Positions 26,501 to 34,245 are shown, counted from the stretch's first letter. The stretch is DNA of 49,900 nucleotides from Natrinema pallidum DSM 3751 (GCF_000337615.1 NZ_AOII01000045.1:69347-119246); one strand, 5' to 3'. Notes: generated by a model not told the origin, from the letters alone. Made by a program: numbers and translations.

Positions 26501-26582
26501 ACTGCCGGCCTCCGAGCGACGGTACTGCCGCGACGACGACGGAAGCGACCGCCCTCGGGAGGGATGTGCCGGCATGGTGACG

Positions 26583-26605
26583 GACACCCCTCGTTCAGAG
26601 TGAAA
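26583..26605 (-). repeat. origin-recognition-like box 1
   Basis: On the minus strand it reads TTTCACTCTGAAC then GAGGGGTG. It is a full element with core and G-string. Confidence 0.75.
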
Positions 26606-26665
26606 CTCAGTCGACACGCGTAGGGTGGAGTCGATGCCGCGACCGGCTACGGGACGTGAAATCGT

Positions 26666-26688
26666 CCCTCCCCTCGTTCAGACTGAAA
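26666..26688 (-). repeat. origin-recognition-like box 2
   Basis: On the minus strand it reads TTTCAGTCTGAAC then GAGGGGAGGG. It is a full element in the same orientation as box 1, 83 bp further on. Confidence 0.75.
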
Positions 26689-26711
26689 GCGGTTCGGTTT
26701 CGGCGACTGCG

Positions 26712-26734
26712 TTTCAGTCTGAACTGGGGGTGGG
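26712..26734 (+). repeat. origin-recognition-like box 3
   Basis: TTTCAGTCTGAAC followed by TGGGGGTGGG. It is a full element, opposite in orientation to boxes 1, 2 and 4. Confidence 0.78.
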
Positions 26735-26772
26735 ACGACGGGTATCGGCATCCCGGAGTGGACGACGGGGCC

Positions 26773-26795
26773 CACACCCCCTGTTCAGAGTGAAA
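26773..26795 (-). repeat. origin-recognition-like box 4
   Basis: On the minus strand it reads TTTCACTCTGAAC then AGGGGGTGTG. With box 3 it forms a pair whose G-strings face each other across 38 bp. Confidence 0.78.
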
Positions 26796-26965
26796 AGCAT
26801 CCGAACGGAGGTGGGGGTGGTAGAACGGCAGGCGGTACTGGTATTGAGATAGGCAACCGTGCGGTGGGAAACTCGGACGAAAACTCTCCACACGACAGTT
26901 CCGTCCTGATTTTACAGAGATACAGCGAGAGTGCCTCGGGGCTTGTCCTCGAGGTCCTTCACGGG

Positions 26966-27441
26966 TTATTCCGTCGATTCGATGTGATATTCCGCCGATT
27001 CGATGTCGAGTTCGCTCGCAAACTGTGTGAAGAACTCGTCCATGAAACGCCAGCGGGACGTCCCGAGGCGGCGTCCGGGTGACGTGTACAACTGCTCCAA
27101 CCGCTCTTCCGCCCACTCTCGAAGGAGCATGATATCCGGAAGCTCCGAGGAAACACCCCTCTCGACTGCTGGAGTATCGATCACCGCGGGCTTCTCGCCT
27201 GCGCGTCCCGATCCACCGACTGCTGTGCGTCCGAAGACAGTGCTGGATCGCATCGATCCGATCAGTTGCTACCAATCGGCCTCGAGCAGATCTTTCGCTT
27301 CCGTCGCGGCCCAGTCGCCGTGGTTTTCGATCGTCCCCTGTCGTTCCAGTGGGCGGCCGATGTCGTGTAACCACACCGCTGCAGTCAGCACGCCTCTATC
27401 GACAGGTCGCTCGTGCTCGTCCGCTACTCCTGTTTCATAGC
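26966..27441 (-). pseudogene. HD-family hydrolase gene with frameshifts and an internal deletion
   Basis: Three minus-strand frames join into one HD-domain protein. The first (upstream) part has VLTAAVWLHDIGRPLERQ and NHGDWAATEAKDLLEADW, the HD metal motif. The second has RIDAIQHCLRTHS. The third, from about 27225 to TGA 26966, has SGRAGEKPAVIDT, LLREWAEERLEQLYTSPGRR and FMDEFFTQF, the C-terminus known from this haloarchaeal family. The segment normally between RTHS and SGR (roughly 40-60 residues with the LFDADKLD motif) is missing, and no start codon is left. It lies between the two recognition-box clusters of the origin. Confidence 0.8.
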
Positions 27442-27523
27442 AAATCCGCCCTCTCCAATATTATACATCCCATGAGTAATTCAGCCGACAGGACGGAAAC
27501 CGGCGGCCGCCGATACCGACCGA

Positions 27524-27546
27524 TTTCAGTCTGCACGAGGGGTGAA
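27524..27546 (+). repeat. origin-recognition-like box 5
   Basis: TTTCAGTCTGCAC followed by GAGGGGTG. It has one core substitution (A to C) but keeps the G-string. Confidence 0.65.
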
Positions 27547-27563
27547 GTCATCGTCGGACGGGA

Positions 27564-27586
27564 TTTCAGTCTGCATCCGGCAGCGT
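27564..27586 (+). repeat. origin-recognition-like box 6, degenerate
   Basis: TTTCAGTCTGCA without a G-string, 40 bp after box 5 and sharing its variant core. Confidence 0.5.
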
Positions 27587-27641
27587 CTTCGAAAACCACG
27601 AACCCGTCCGGGAACGGCTACGGACGGTTGCTACCTGCCCG

Positions 27642-27664
27642 TTATCAGTCTGAACTACCTTCCA
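27642..27664 (+). repeat. origin-recognition-like half box at the orc promoter
   Basis: TTATCAGTCTGAAC without a G-string. It ends 2 bp before the TATA-like box of orc, a position suited to autoregulation by the initiator. Confidence 0.5.
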
Positions 27665-27665
27665 T

Positions 27666-27676
27666 AGTTTTATAAC
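27666..27676 (+). promoter_or_regulatory. TATA-like box of orc1/cdc6
   Basis: agttttataac lies 23-33 nt before the orc ATG, the usual distance for a near-leaderless archaeal promoter. Confidence 0.65.
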
Positions 27677-27698
27677 GAGTGTCTCCCAGAACAGAACT

Positions 27699-28985
27699 AT
27701 GGCTGAGCAGACGGGTGGGGACCCGCTCTTCGAATCTCACGACCCCATCTTCGATCGAAAGGAACTCCTCCACGTCGGCCACGTGCCCGACGAGGATCGG
27801 ATCGTCGGGCGCGACGACGAGATCCAGTCCGTCGCCGCCGAGGTCGGTGCGATCACGCGAGGTGATCCCCCGAACAACGTGATGATCTACGGGAAGACCG
27901 GAACCGGAAAGAGTCTCATCTCACGGCACGTCGCGACCCGGGCCCAGGACGCTGCACAGGGCAACGACATCGATTGTGGCGTCCTCTACGTCGACTGTTC
28001 CGAAGCGAACACGGAAACCCGGACGACGCGACAGTTGGCGCTGAGTCTGAAAGAGCAGACCGAGTATCAACAGAACATCCCGCTTCGGGGGGTCGGGACC
28101 ATGGAGTACTATCAACACATCTGGGGCATTCTCGAGGACTGTTTCGACGCGGTCATCGTCATCTTGGACGAGATCGACAAACTCGACAACAGCAATATCT
28201 TGATGCAACTCTCCCGCGCTCGCGAGGCGCGAAAGACCGACGCCTACATCGGCGTCATCGGGATCAGCAACAAGGTCCAGTACCGGGAGACGCTCGACGA
28301 ACGCATCGATAGCAGCTTCGGTCATCGGGAACTGTTCTTCCATCCGTACGACGCCTCGCAGCTCCGCGAGATCATGCGCAACCGCGAAGACGCCTTTCAG
28401 CCCGACGTTCTCGAGGACGGAACGATCGAACTCTGTGCCGCTCTCGCGGCCAAGAAACACGGCGACGCGCGGAAGGCGATCGAGATCCTCAAGGAAGCCG
28501 GCGAACTCGCTCGACGCATCGGTAGTGAGACGGTTTCGGAGGACCACATCCAGCAAGCCCAGGAGGTCGCCGAAATCAATCGTATCGAGGAACTCACCAG
28601 CGGGGCGACCGTCCACGCGAAACTCGCCCTGTACGCGCTCGCGAGTTGCATCATCACCGGCGATCGGGAGACGTACAAGACTCGAGAAGTGTACGAACGC
28701 TACGTCGGGATCTGCGAACTGGTCGCTACCGATCCGATCACCGAGAACGGTCTCTATCGACAGCTGAAGGAACAGGCGTTTCTGGGCGTCATCGAATCGG
28801 AGAAAACCGGCGGCGGACGATCACAGGGGAGTTATCTCTTACACCGTCTCGTTACCGATCCGAAACACATCGTCAAGGCGGTTCGTCGGGACGCCTCGCT
28901 CGAGGATCTCCCGACGTACGATCGGCTCCGCGAGACCAGTCCGTCGACAGGTAACCGTGATATCGATCTCACCAGCTTCTCGTGA
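27699..28985 (+). CDS. orc: Orc1/Cdc6 replication initiator
   Basis: A 428-aa AAA+ initiator. Walker A is YGKTGTGKS near residues 64-72, Walker B VIVILDEIDKL near 150-160, sensor 1 IGVIGISNK near 185-193 and sensor 2 HGDARKAIEIL near 254-264. A C-terminal winged helix (about 310-420, TREVYERYVGICELV, RSQGSYLLHR) binds origin DNA. The protein is complete and of normal length. It follows a half recognition box and a TATA-like box, and full boxes lie on both sides. It should bind those boxes and load the MCM helicase. Confidence 0.95.
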   Translation: MAEQTGGDPLFESHDPIFDRKELLHVGHVPDEDRIVGRDDEIQSVAAEVGAITRGDPPNNVMIYGKTGTGKSLISRHVATRAQDAAQGNDIDCGVLYVDCSEANTETRTTRQLALSLKEQTEYQQNIPLRGVGTMEYYQHIWGILEDCFDAVIVILDEIDKLDNSNILMQLSRAREARKTDAYIGVIGISNKVQYRETLDERIDSSFGHRELFFHPYDASQLREIMRNREDAFQPDVLEDGTIELCAALAAKKHGDARKAIEILKEAGELARRIGSETVSEDHIQQAQEVAEINRIEELTSGATVHAKLALYALASCIITGDRETYKTREVYERYVGICELVATDPITENGLYRQLKEQAFLGVIESEKTGGGRSQGSYLLHRLVTDPKHIVKAVRRDASLEDLPTYDRLRETSPSTGNRDIDLTSFS

Positions 28986-29128
28986 GGGACCCGGTCTTGG
29001 TAACGGAGCCGGTCTCGAGAGCGGCGCGTCCTATGAGTGGAGTCAGTGGCCTATCCGAGCCGGTCCCGGTACCGGAATCGCCACCCTAACCGAAGCAGCG
29101 AACAATGGGGGCACCCTCGCACCCACGC

Positions 29129-29151
29129 TTTCACTCTGAATTGGGGGTGGG
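29129..29151 (+). repeat. origin-recognition-like box 8, downstream of orc
   Basis: TTTCACTCTGAAT followed by TGGGGGTGGG, then two more G. It is a full element standing alone 144 bp after the orc stop. Confidence 0.72.
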
Positions 29152-29220
29152 GGCCCATGAGTCGAAACGAACCAGCCGGTCTCGAGTCGGACGCCGTGAT
29201 AGAAGGCCGTCGGTCTCCGG

Positions 29221-29433
29221 TTACGCTGGCTCGACGAGTTCGGACCCGTCTCGAGACCGGCGGTCGACGACGGAGCCGCAGTCGGTACAGACGAGCAGTC
29301 GCTCGTCGCCGACGGTCGTGGTCTCCCAGTCGCCGGCGATCGGACTCTCGTGGTCACATTCCGGACAGAAGAGGACGGCCTTTCGCTGCGCTGGCGGCGG
29401 GTACGAATCGTCGTGACACGTGTCGGTTGTCAT
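29221..29433 (-). CDS. small zinc-ribbon protein
   Basis: A 70-aa protein with two CxxC knuckles, FCPECDHESP near residue 22 and VCTDCGSVVD near 49, forming a zinc ribbon. Small proteins of this kind are common in haloarchaea and mostly uncharacterised. ATG 29433 is preferred to the codon two triplets upstream. It lies between the solitary recognition box and the repeat-rich gap. Confidence 0.72.
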   Translation of the reverse strand: MTTDTCHDDSYPPPAQRKAVLFCPECDHESPIAGDWETTTVGDERLLVCTDCGSVVDRRSRDGSELVEPA

Positions 29434-29679
29434 TACCACCAGTAGGGGTTCGACGTGAATAGGAGTTGCGTGAGACGATTGCCCGTGCCGAACTGTCGCC
29501 GTCCTCTGGTGGGCAGCCCCGGCCTACTCAGCGGTTCAGTCATTCCGTCGAGACGGTTCCCCAATCGAGAACGACGGTCTCGAGGAAAACAATTGGAAAC
29601 ACAGCTATGGACGCACTACTGCTGGTGGAGGGCAGTGACGGGCCAGTAAGCCAGTCAGGGGGGTCGATACGTCGTACAC

Positions 29680-29721
29680 CGACTGCAGTACGTCCGTAGT
29701 ATATCGGCTGCAGTACATCCG
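29680..29721 (+). repeat. two 17-bp direct repeats, period 25
   Basis: CGACTGCAGTACGTCCG (29680) and CGGCTGCAGTACATCCG (29705) match at 15 of 17 positions; a weaker third copy starts at 29720. Confidence 0.6.
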
Positions 29722-29767
29722 ACCGCAGCACACGTGACTTTCGTCGCGTTTCAGAGCGTGCTCACGG

Positions 29768-29812
29768 CAGGCGGTGGCGCACACTGGAGTCAGGCGGTGG
29801 CGCACACTGGAG
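29768..29812 (+). repeat. exact 22-23-bp tandem duplication
   Basis: A unit starting CAGGCGGTGGCGCACACTGG occurs at 29768-29790 and again at 29791-29812 with no mismatch over 22 bp. Confidence 0.85.
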
Positions 29813-29894
29813 CGCGGTGAGCGAACGGCGAACCGCGGTCCGACCGTGTGCGAGGGATGAGTGAGCGACGAGGGGAGCGAACGAACCGGTTGGG

Positions 29895-29981
29895 GAGGCC
29901 GTGGCGATCCCCTATTGAGAGCGTGGCGAGTCCGCATTAGGGGCGTAGCGGCCCCCTGTTGAGGCTGTAGCGATGCCCTGT
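29895..29981 (+). repeat. degenerate tandem array, four units of 21-23 bp
   Basis: Units start GAGGCCGTGGCGATCCCC (29895), GAGAGCGTGGCGAGTCCG (29917), GGGGCGTAGCGGCCCCC (29940) and GAGGCTGTAGCGATGCCC (29961). The shared pattern is GxGGC/GCGT(G/A)GCG followed by a C-rich part and a T-rich junction. Confidence 0.65.
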
Positions 29982-30076
29982 GGCTTTGACTGCTCCGTGT
30001 GTGTCGGCCCCTTCTCTCGAGTGGTACTTCTCGAGGGAGAGACACGTTTTTGTGTATACTGCGCGACTGCGAACGT

Positions 30077-30301
30077 ATGATCGAACTGAACGACGAGGCG
30101 TTTCCGGTCGGCGAGACGATCGAACACGAGCGCCGGCGGCCGATCTCCGAGAACGACGGTCGGAACTGCCGTGAGCCGACCACGGTCGAGTGGCCATCGC
30201 ACCTCGGCACCGTGTTCGCGACCGACATCGGGAGCGGCCGGGCCGTCCGCTCGCTGACACGCGAGCAGGCTGCCGCGGCCGGAGACGAGGCAGGCTCGTA
30301 A
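30077..30301 (+). CDS. small hypothetical protein heading the PH-domain operon
   Basis: A 74-aa polar protein (MIELNDEAFPVGETIEHERR) without membrane segments or known motif. Start ATG 30077 follows a TATA-like box by about 20-26 nt. Its TAA overlaps the ATG of the next gene by one base (TAATG), which indicates coupled translation with the PH-domain protein. Confidence 0.65.
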   Translation: MIELNDEAFPVGETIEHERRRPISENDGRNCREPTTVEWPSHLGTVFATDIGSGRAVRSLTREQAAAAGDEAGS

Positions 30302-30927
30302 TGACTGCCGAAACCGCGGCCGGAGACGCCGGGATGGACCTCGCATGGCTCTCGCTGGACGACGACGAGGCAGTAATCTGGGCCAGCGGTCCGGACCGGC
30401 GAACGCTCATTCCGGCGTTCGTGGTCGGGCTCCCGCTTTCGATCGTCCTGATCGGGCTCGTCATCATCGTCAGCGAGTACCTCCGCGTGACGAACACCCA
30501 CTACGTCGTGACGAACCGCGCGCTGTACGAGAAAACGGGCGTGTTCTCGCGGGATGTCAAGCGGATCGAACACGGCAAGGTGCAGGACATCTCCTACAGC
30601 CAGAGCGCCCTGGGGACTCACTTCGGCTACGGAACCGTCGAGGTCAGTACCGCCGGCGGCTCCGGCGTCGAGATGGCGTTCAAATCGGTCCCCGATCCGA
30701 GGGCCGTCCAACAGCGCATCAGCGATCGGCTCAAACGCGAGCGCGGCGACTCCGGGACCGACCGGACGAAAGACGACGTGCTCGACGAAATCCTCACCGA
30801 ACTCCGAGCGATTCGAGCGGCCGTCGAAGACAGTTCGGCCAGTCAGGTGCCCGGTGCGGACCGGTCCGCGACTCAGCGTGCCGACGACCGCCAGTCCTAC
30901 GAGTATGACGAGGACCAGTCGATCTGA
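30301..30927 (+). CDS. PH-domain (DUF304/bPH2) membrane protein
   Basis: A 208-aa protein with one or two membrane helices near residues 38-57 (FVVGLPLSIVLIGLVIIVS). These are followed by a bacterial-type PH domain (about 62-135: YVVTNRALYEKTGVFSR, VKRIEHGKVQDISYSQSALG, FGYGTVEVSTAGG) and an acidic C-terminal tail. ATG 30301 overlaps the upstream stop; its own end overlaps the next gene by 23 nt. The role is likely membrane-surface organisation, but the partner is unknown. Confidence 0.85.
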   Translation: MTAETAAGDAGMDLAWLSLDDDEAVIWASGPDRRTLIPAFVVGLPLSIVLIGLVIIVSEYLRVTNTHYVVTNRALYEKTGVFSRDVKRIEHGKVQDISYSQSALGTHFGYGTVEVSTAGGSGVEMAFKSVPDPRAVQQRISDRLKRERGDSGTDRTKDDVLDEILTELRAIRAAVEDSSASQVPGADRSATQRADDRQSYEYDEDQSI

Positions 30928-31534
30928 GGCCGGCGGGCCGGACGGAGGGACGGACGAGTCGACGCCGACCGCCGATCCGTCCGCGTCGACTCCTCCATGG
31001 CTCCCACTCGAGGAGGGCGACCGCGTCCACTGGCAGGCGGGACCACGAATCCAGACCGTCCTCCCGTGGATCGCCGTTGCTGCCGTCGGGACGGGAGTCC
31101 TCTTGGCCGCCATCGCCGTCGAGGTGCTGCCGATCCTCGCGATCGGCGGCGTCCCGGTCGTCCTCACACCGGCGCTGTGGCAGTACGCCCGCGTCTCGCG
31201 AACGGCGTTCGTCGTCACGAACGGGGTCGCCGCCACGCGGCGTGGTGTCCTCGGGCGAACGGTCAGGATCGTCTCTCTCGAGCGGGTCCAGAACACGACC
31301 GTCGAACAGGGCCCGATCGGTCGCTACGTCGGGTACGGGACCGTCACGATCGAGACCGCGGGCGGCTCGCCGCTCCGGTTCCGGAATATCGAGCGGCCGG
31401 GCGAAATTCGCAGCCGGCTCGAGGCGGAACGCGACCGACTGACCGGCAGCGAGGTCCCGGGGGGACGCGACCAGTGGGAGGCGGTCCTCGCCGAGGTCCG
31501 GGCGTGGCGACGCGCCCTCGAACACGACGCGTAG
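30905..31534 (+). CDS. second PH-domain (DUF304/bPH2) membrane protein
   Basis: A 209-aa paralogue of the upstream gene. A Ser/Thr/Pro-rich N-terminus is followed by a hydrophobic hairpin (about residues 50-90) and a PH domain (AFVVTNGVAATRRGVLGR, RIVSLERVQNTTVEQGPIG, GYGTVTIETAGG). The C-terminal helix (WEAVLAEVRAWRRALE) may form contacts with the partner. It starts inside the previous gene (30905 versus stop 30927), so the pair is translated together, as with the YdbS-YdbT-like pairs of bacteria. Confidence 0.83.
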   Translation: MTRTSRSEAGGPDGGTDESTPTADPSASTPPWLPLEEGDRVHWQAGPRIQTVLPWIAVAAVGTGVLLAAIAVEVLPILAIGGVPVVLTPALWQYARVSRTAFVVTNGVAATRRGVLGRTVRIVSLERVQNTTVEQGPIGRYVGYGTVTIETAGGSPLRFRNIERPGEIRSRLEAERDRLTGSEVPGGRDQWEAVLAEVRAWRRALEHDA

Positions 31535-31564
31535 CCGACGCGCCGGTCGACGAAGGACCCGCAG

Positions 31565-31915
31565 TCAGAGCGCGCTCGAGATGGTATACACGTTGAGAAC
31601 GGCGGCAGCCAGCCACGGTACTGCGAGTCCAGCCGGCACGATCGGGCGGTACTCGCGCTCGAGGAGGAGCCGACAGAGCAGTCCGACGCCGACCGCGAAG
31701 GCCTTCAGGGCGAGCATGCCGGCCAGGCCGTGGCCCTCGATCACCCCGCGAGCCGCCGGGTTCGATTCGGAGAGCCCGATGCGGAGACCGACGAACGTCG
31801 TGACGATGTCGGCGGCCAACGCCAGGAAGACGACCATCCAGAGCAGTCGCTCGAGGTCGACCGGCGTCACGTCGCCCGGGAGGCGATGGCCAAAGAACGC
31901 ACCCTCGGAACTCAT
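31565..31915 (-). CDS. DUF5658-like membrane protein
   Basis: A 116-aa protein with three to four helices (about 25-45, 65-82, 92-112). The segment AADIVTTFVGLRIGLSESNP is the family hallmark. Start ATG 31915 is the first that gives a sensible N-terminus; the long upstream extension of this frame is non-coding. The function is unknown. Confidence 0.75.
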   Translation of the reverse strand: MSSEGAFFGHRLPGDVTPVDLERLLWMVVFLALAADIVTTFVGLRIGLSESNPAARGVIEGHGLAGMLALKAFAVGVGLLCRLLLEREYRPIVPAGLAVPWLAAAVLNVYTISSAL

Positions 31916-32782
31916 AGGCTCCCCGCCGGAGTCGAACCGGACCGTTGCGCCCCTGAGAGCACGCGTCGGTTCGCTCACGCGGGGTATTGTTATGCCAGGC
32001 GTAGGATGATCCGGACCTCGAGTAAGTGCTCGTAACTTCCCACCCATTCGCTCGACGCGAGCGAGACGGGGCGAAAGACAGTGGCGGACGGTCGGAGACT
32101 CGTTTGGGCTCCCATCCGGCAGGGACGCCTCGATGTCTTCGTCGCCGTCGAACCGAGCGGTCGGTTCTCCGTCCGAAATCGGCGGCGCATGGTGAGTAAG
32201 GAAACGTTGAACGATGTGGGGACGACTTCCGCGACTCGTTCGGCAGCGTCTGGACCGATCGCTCCGGTTTGGTAGGCGGGTGGGCTGGCGCGATTCCGGG
32301 CGCGGCGGCGACCGCCGATACGGGTGTTGGCTGTGACGATCGTCGACCCGTAATCGGGGCGTAACTCGAGCGAAGGGGTGTCGTCGACCCTGTCGGTGGA
32401 CCGACGGGACTCGGCGGCGAGCGGAGAGGAGGAACGAACGATCGGTTCGCGCCCGCGAGTCGCCGCCGATCACGGCGGTCGCTGCGAGGGAGGAGGATCG
32501 CTGCCGTGGCGCGGACCGATCGACCGTGTTTGTCTCCGTGATCACCGGCACGGAGACGACACGTACTGGGGCGGGGACCGACACGAACGCTCGGGTACAG
32601 TCGGACAGCCATTATACCGCGGTCCCGGCGTCGTTCCGGAGGGCTGATATCCTCGGCGGCACCTGCAGGCAGAATCGCTTTGATCCGATTTGTCGTTTCC
32701 TTCAATGGTTATCGATCCCGTGTCCGTGCACAGACGCGTTGGCGGAACGGGGCGCAACGCGACCGAACACCTGCAACGCGGC
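31916..32782. other. nearly 900-bp gap without a convincing gene; hairpin at 32532-32557
   Basis: Several frames are open but none shows family motifs or consistent codon bias. One feature stands out: GTCTCCGTG (32532-32540) and CACGGAGAC (32549-32557), a perfect 9-bp hairpin with an 8-nt loop. A short frame at about 32189-32275 and another at about 32220-32360 could be remnants, but I cannot name them. If the protease starts at ATG 32705 the gap is 78 bp shorter. Confidence 0.5.
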
Positions 32783-33955
32783 ATGTCTGAGGTCCGCACC
32801 GAGCGTCTCGTCCGGCGACTCGGGGCGCTTCCCGACCAGGTCGAGACGGGAATGGACCGGCGGGAATTCCTGCGAACCGTCGTCAGTGGCGGGTTCGCCG
32901 TCGGGATGGCCCAGTGGCTCGGCGTCGACGACTTCCTCGCCGCCGACGACGGCGAGGTCCCCGTCGTTACCGCTCTCGTCAGGGACGATCCAGACGATCC
33001 ATGGTCCGTTCGGGAACGGACGCGTTCCGTCCCCGCCGAGTGGTACGCCGCGGTGAAAAAGGCCTTCGAGCTAAACGACCTGCTCGCCCGAACCGCATTC
33101 ACCGGCTACCTCGGTAGTGCGGTCGTTCCGGGGGACTACGAGAGCGGCACTGCGACCGTCTCCGTCGGCCTCTCGAGCGACGGCCACTCGCTGAGCGAAC
33201 TGCTCGGAGAAGTGGCAGCGGGGATCGACATCGACGCCGAGACGATCATCGATGTCGAGGAGATTCAGGACGGACCCGAGTCCCGGGAGCCGACCTTCGT
33301 CGACGCCGCGATCGACGGCGGCGTTCCGAGCGGCGTCGCCTGCGAAACTCCCTCGAGCATGGCCACGCTCGGGCCGGCACTGTACGATCCCGACAGTCGG
33401 CAGCGGTTCTTCGTGACGGCCGACCACGCCTTCGGCGAGGAGCACGACGCGGCCGACGATGCCCTCCTGTTACCCCGGGCGGGTGACGATCCCGTCGAAC
33501 TGGGCACCGTCGTCCGCTATCACCCGGTCGAAGACGTCGCGGCGGTCGAACCCAACGGCTGGCTCGAGCCCACGAGCAGGATCGCGGCACCATCACAACC
33601 CCGCGTACGCGGCCAGTTCACCAAGTTCGGACTGGCCGATCTCGTCGCCCGTGACGAGGAACTCGAGAAGGTCGGTGCCCTGAGCGGCCACACCACGGGA
33701 AAGATCCAGGGGATCGATGCGGTCACCTGCTTCACCGACGAGTTCTGTCGCCGCGGACAGATCCGGTGGGGCGGCGAGATGGACCTGACCGACGGCGACA
33801 GCGGCTCCGTGAGCTACCACCGTGACCCCGACGGCGAGGACGGCGACGTGCTCGTCGCCGGGTTCAACAACGCCCGCACCTGGTGGCCCGGACAAAGCTA
33901 CGTCTGGGGCGTCGGTGCCTATCGACTGACCGAAAACCATGGCTACCACTTCTGA
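32783..33955 (+). CDS. Tat-exported trypsin-like serine protease domain protein
   Basis: A 390-aa protein. The Tat motif MDRREFLRTVVSGGFAVGMA near residue 25 marks export. The second half resembles a chymotrypsin-fold peptidase: FVTADHAFGE (His), DVAAVEPNGW (Asp) and LTDGDSGSVSY (the GDSG serine motif), in the normal order. The 100-residue region between signal and protease domain is unassigned. The start could be ATG 32705 or 32783; I prefer the latter because it puts the twin arginines within 30 residues. Activity outside the cell in high salt is inferred. Confidence 0.78.
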   Translation: MSEVRTERLVRRLGALPDQVETGMDRREFLRTVVSGGFAVGMAQWLGVDDFLAADDGEVPVVTALVRDDPDDPWSVRERTRSVPAEWYAAVKKAFELNDLLARTAFTGYLGSAVVPGDYESGTATVSVGLSSDGHSLSELLGEVAAGIDIDAETIIDVEEIQDGPESREPTFVDAAIDGGVPSGVACETPSSMATLGPALYDPDSRQRFFVTADHAFGEEHDAADDALLLPRAGDDPVELGTVVRYHPVEDVAAVEPNGWLEPTSRIAAPSQPRVRGQFTKFGLADLVARDEELEKVGALSGHTTGKIQGIDAVTCFTDEFCRRGQIRWGGEMDLTDGDSGSVSYHRDPDGEDGDVLVAGFNNARTWWPGQSYVWGVGAYRLTENHGYHF

Positions 33956-34008
33956 CCGGCGGTCGCCTCGGTTGCGGGTCGACGGCCGATCGCGATACCC
34001 TGTTACCA

Positions 34009-34245
34009 ATGAGTAACGATACGCAACGATCCGCCCGTTCCGGCCGCGGTCTCGTCCGGACCGTCGTGAGCGGACTCCTCAGGATTCTCACCGACCTGCT
34101 CGCCATCACGCTGTGGGTGCTATTTCTGACGCTGCTCTTTCTCGAGACCGGCTGGCCCCGCTGGGCGTTCTACGGTCTGCTCGTGGTCGGCGTCGGGGGG
34201 TACGTGACCGTGACGGCGGCCTGGACGGACGACGGCGACCAGTGA
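34009..34245 (+). CDS. small two-helix membrane protein
   Basis: A 78-aa protein with a basic N-terminus and two hydrophobic helices (about residues 25-45 and 52-70, LAITLWVLFLTLLFLETG). It begins 54 nt after the protease stop, so it may be co-transcribed. The function is unknown. Confidence 0.7.
   Translation: MSNDTQRSARSGRGLVRTVVSGLLRILTDLLAITLWVLFLTLLFLETGWPRWAFYGLLVVGVGGYVTVTAAWTDDGDQ

Larger units (their letters stand above)
26405..29155. other. putative chromosomal replication origin linked to orc1/cdc6
   Basis: Eight related boxes, seven on the gdhB side and one downstream of orc, surround an Orc1/Cdc6 gene. Their core is TTTCASTCTGAAC, and six are followed by a G-rich string. An AT-rich segment (about 66% AT at 26436-26500) adjoins the left cluster, and a second, smaller one (about 27437-27485) adjoins the right cluster. 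Haloarchaeal origins are known to combine an orc gene, inverted origin-recognition boxes with a G-string, and an AT-rich unwinding element, and this region has all three. Origin activity itself is inferred. Confidence 0.8.
29434..30076. other. 643-bp gene-free, repeat-rich gap
   Basis: No frame here looks like protein. It contains three sets of short direct repeats (listed separately) and, at its right end, imperfect CTCGAG-centred inverted repeats (about 30013-30043), then a TATA-like tgtgtatac (about 30051-30059) serving the next operon. Confidence 0.6.

Noticed and set aside
29680-29981. A CRISPR array.
   Set aside because: The repeats are few, abut without spacers or differ in sequence, and no cas gene is in the window.
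29605-31296. A 563-codon minus-strand open frame across the repeat gap and PH genes.
   Set aside because: Its composition is dominated by R/S/P and it is antisense to two well-supported genes.
31916-31950. A minus-strand stretch with GGTTCGACTCC and ggggagcc that looks like the 3' end of a tRNA.
   Set aside because: No matching 5' acceptor arm, D-arm or anticodon arm is found within 90 nt, and the T-stem pairs over only four bases. It overlaps the start of a plausible gene.
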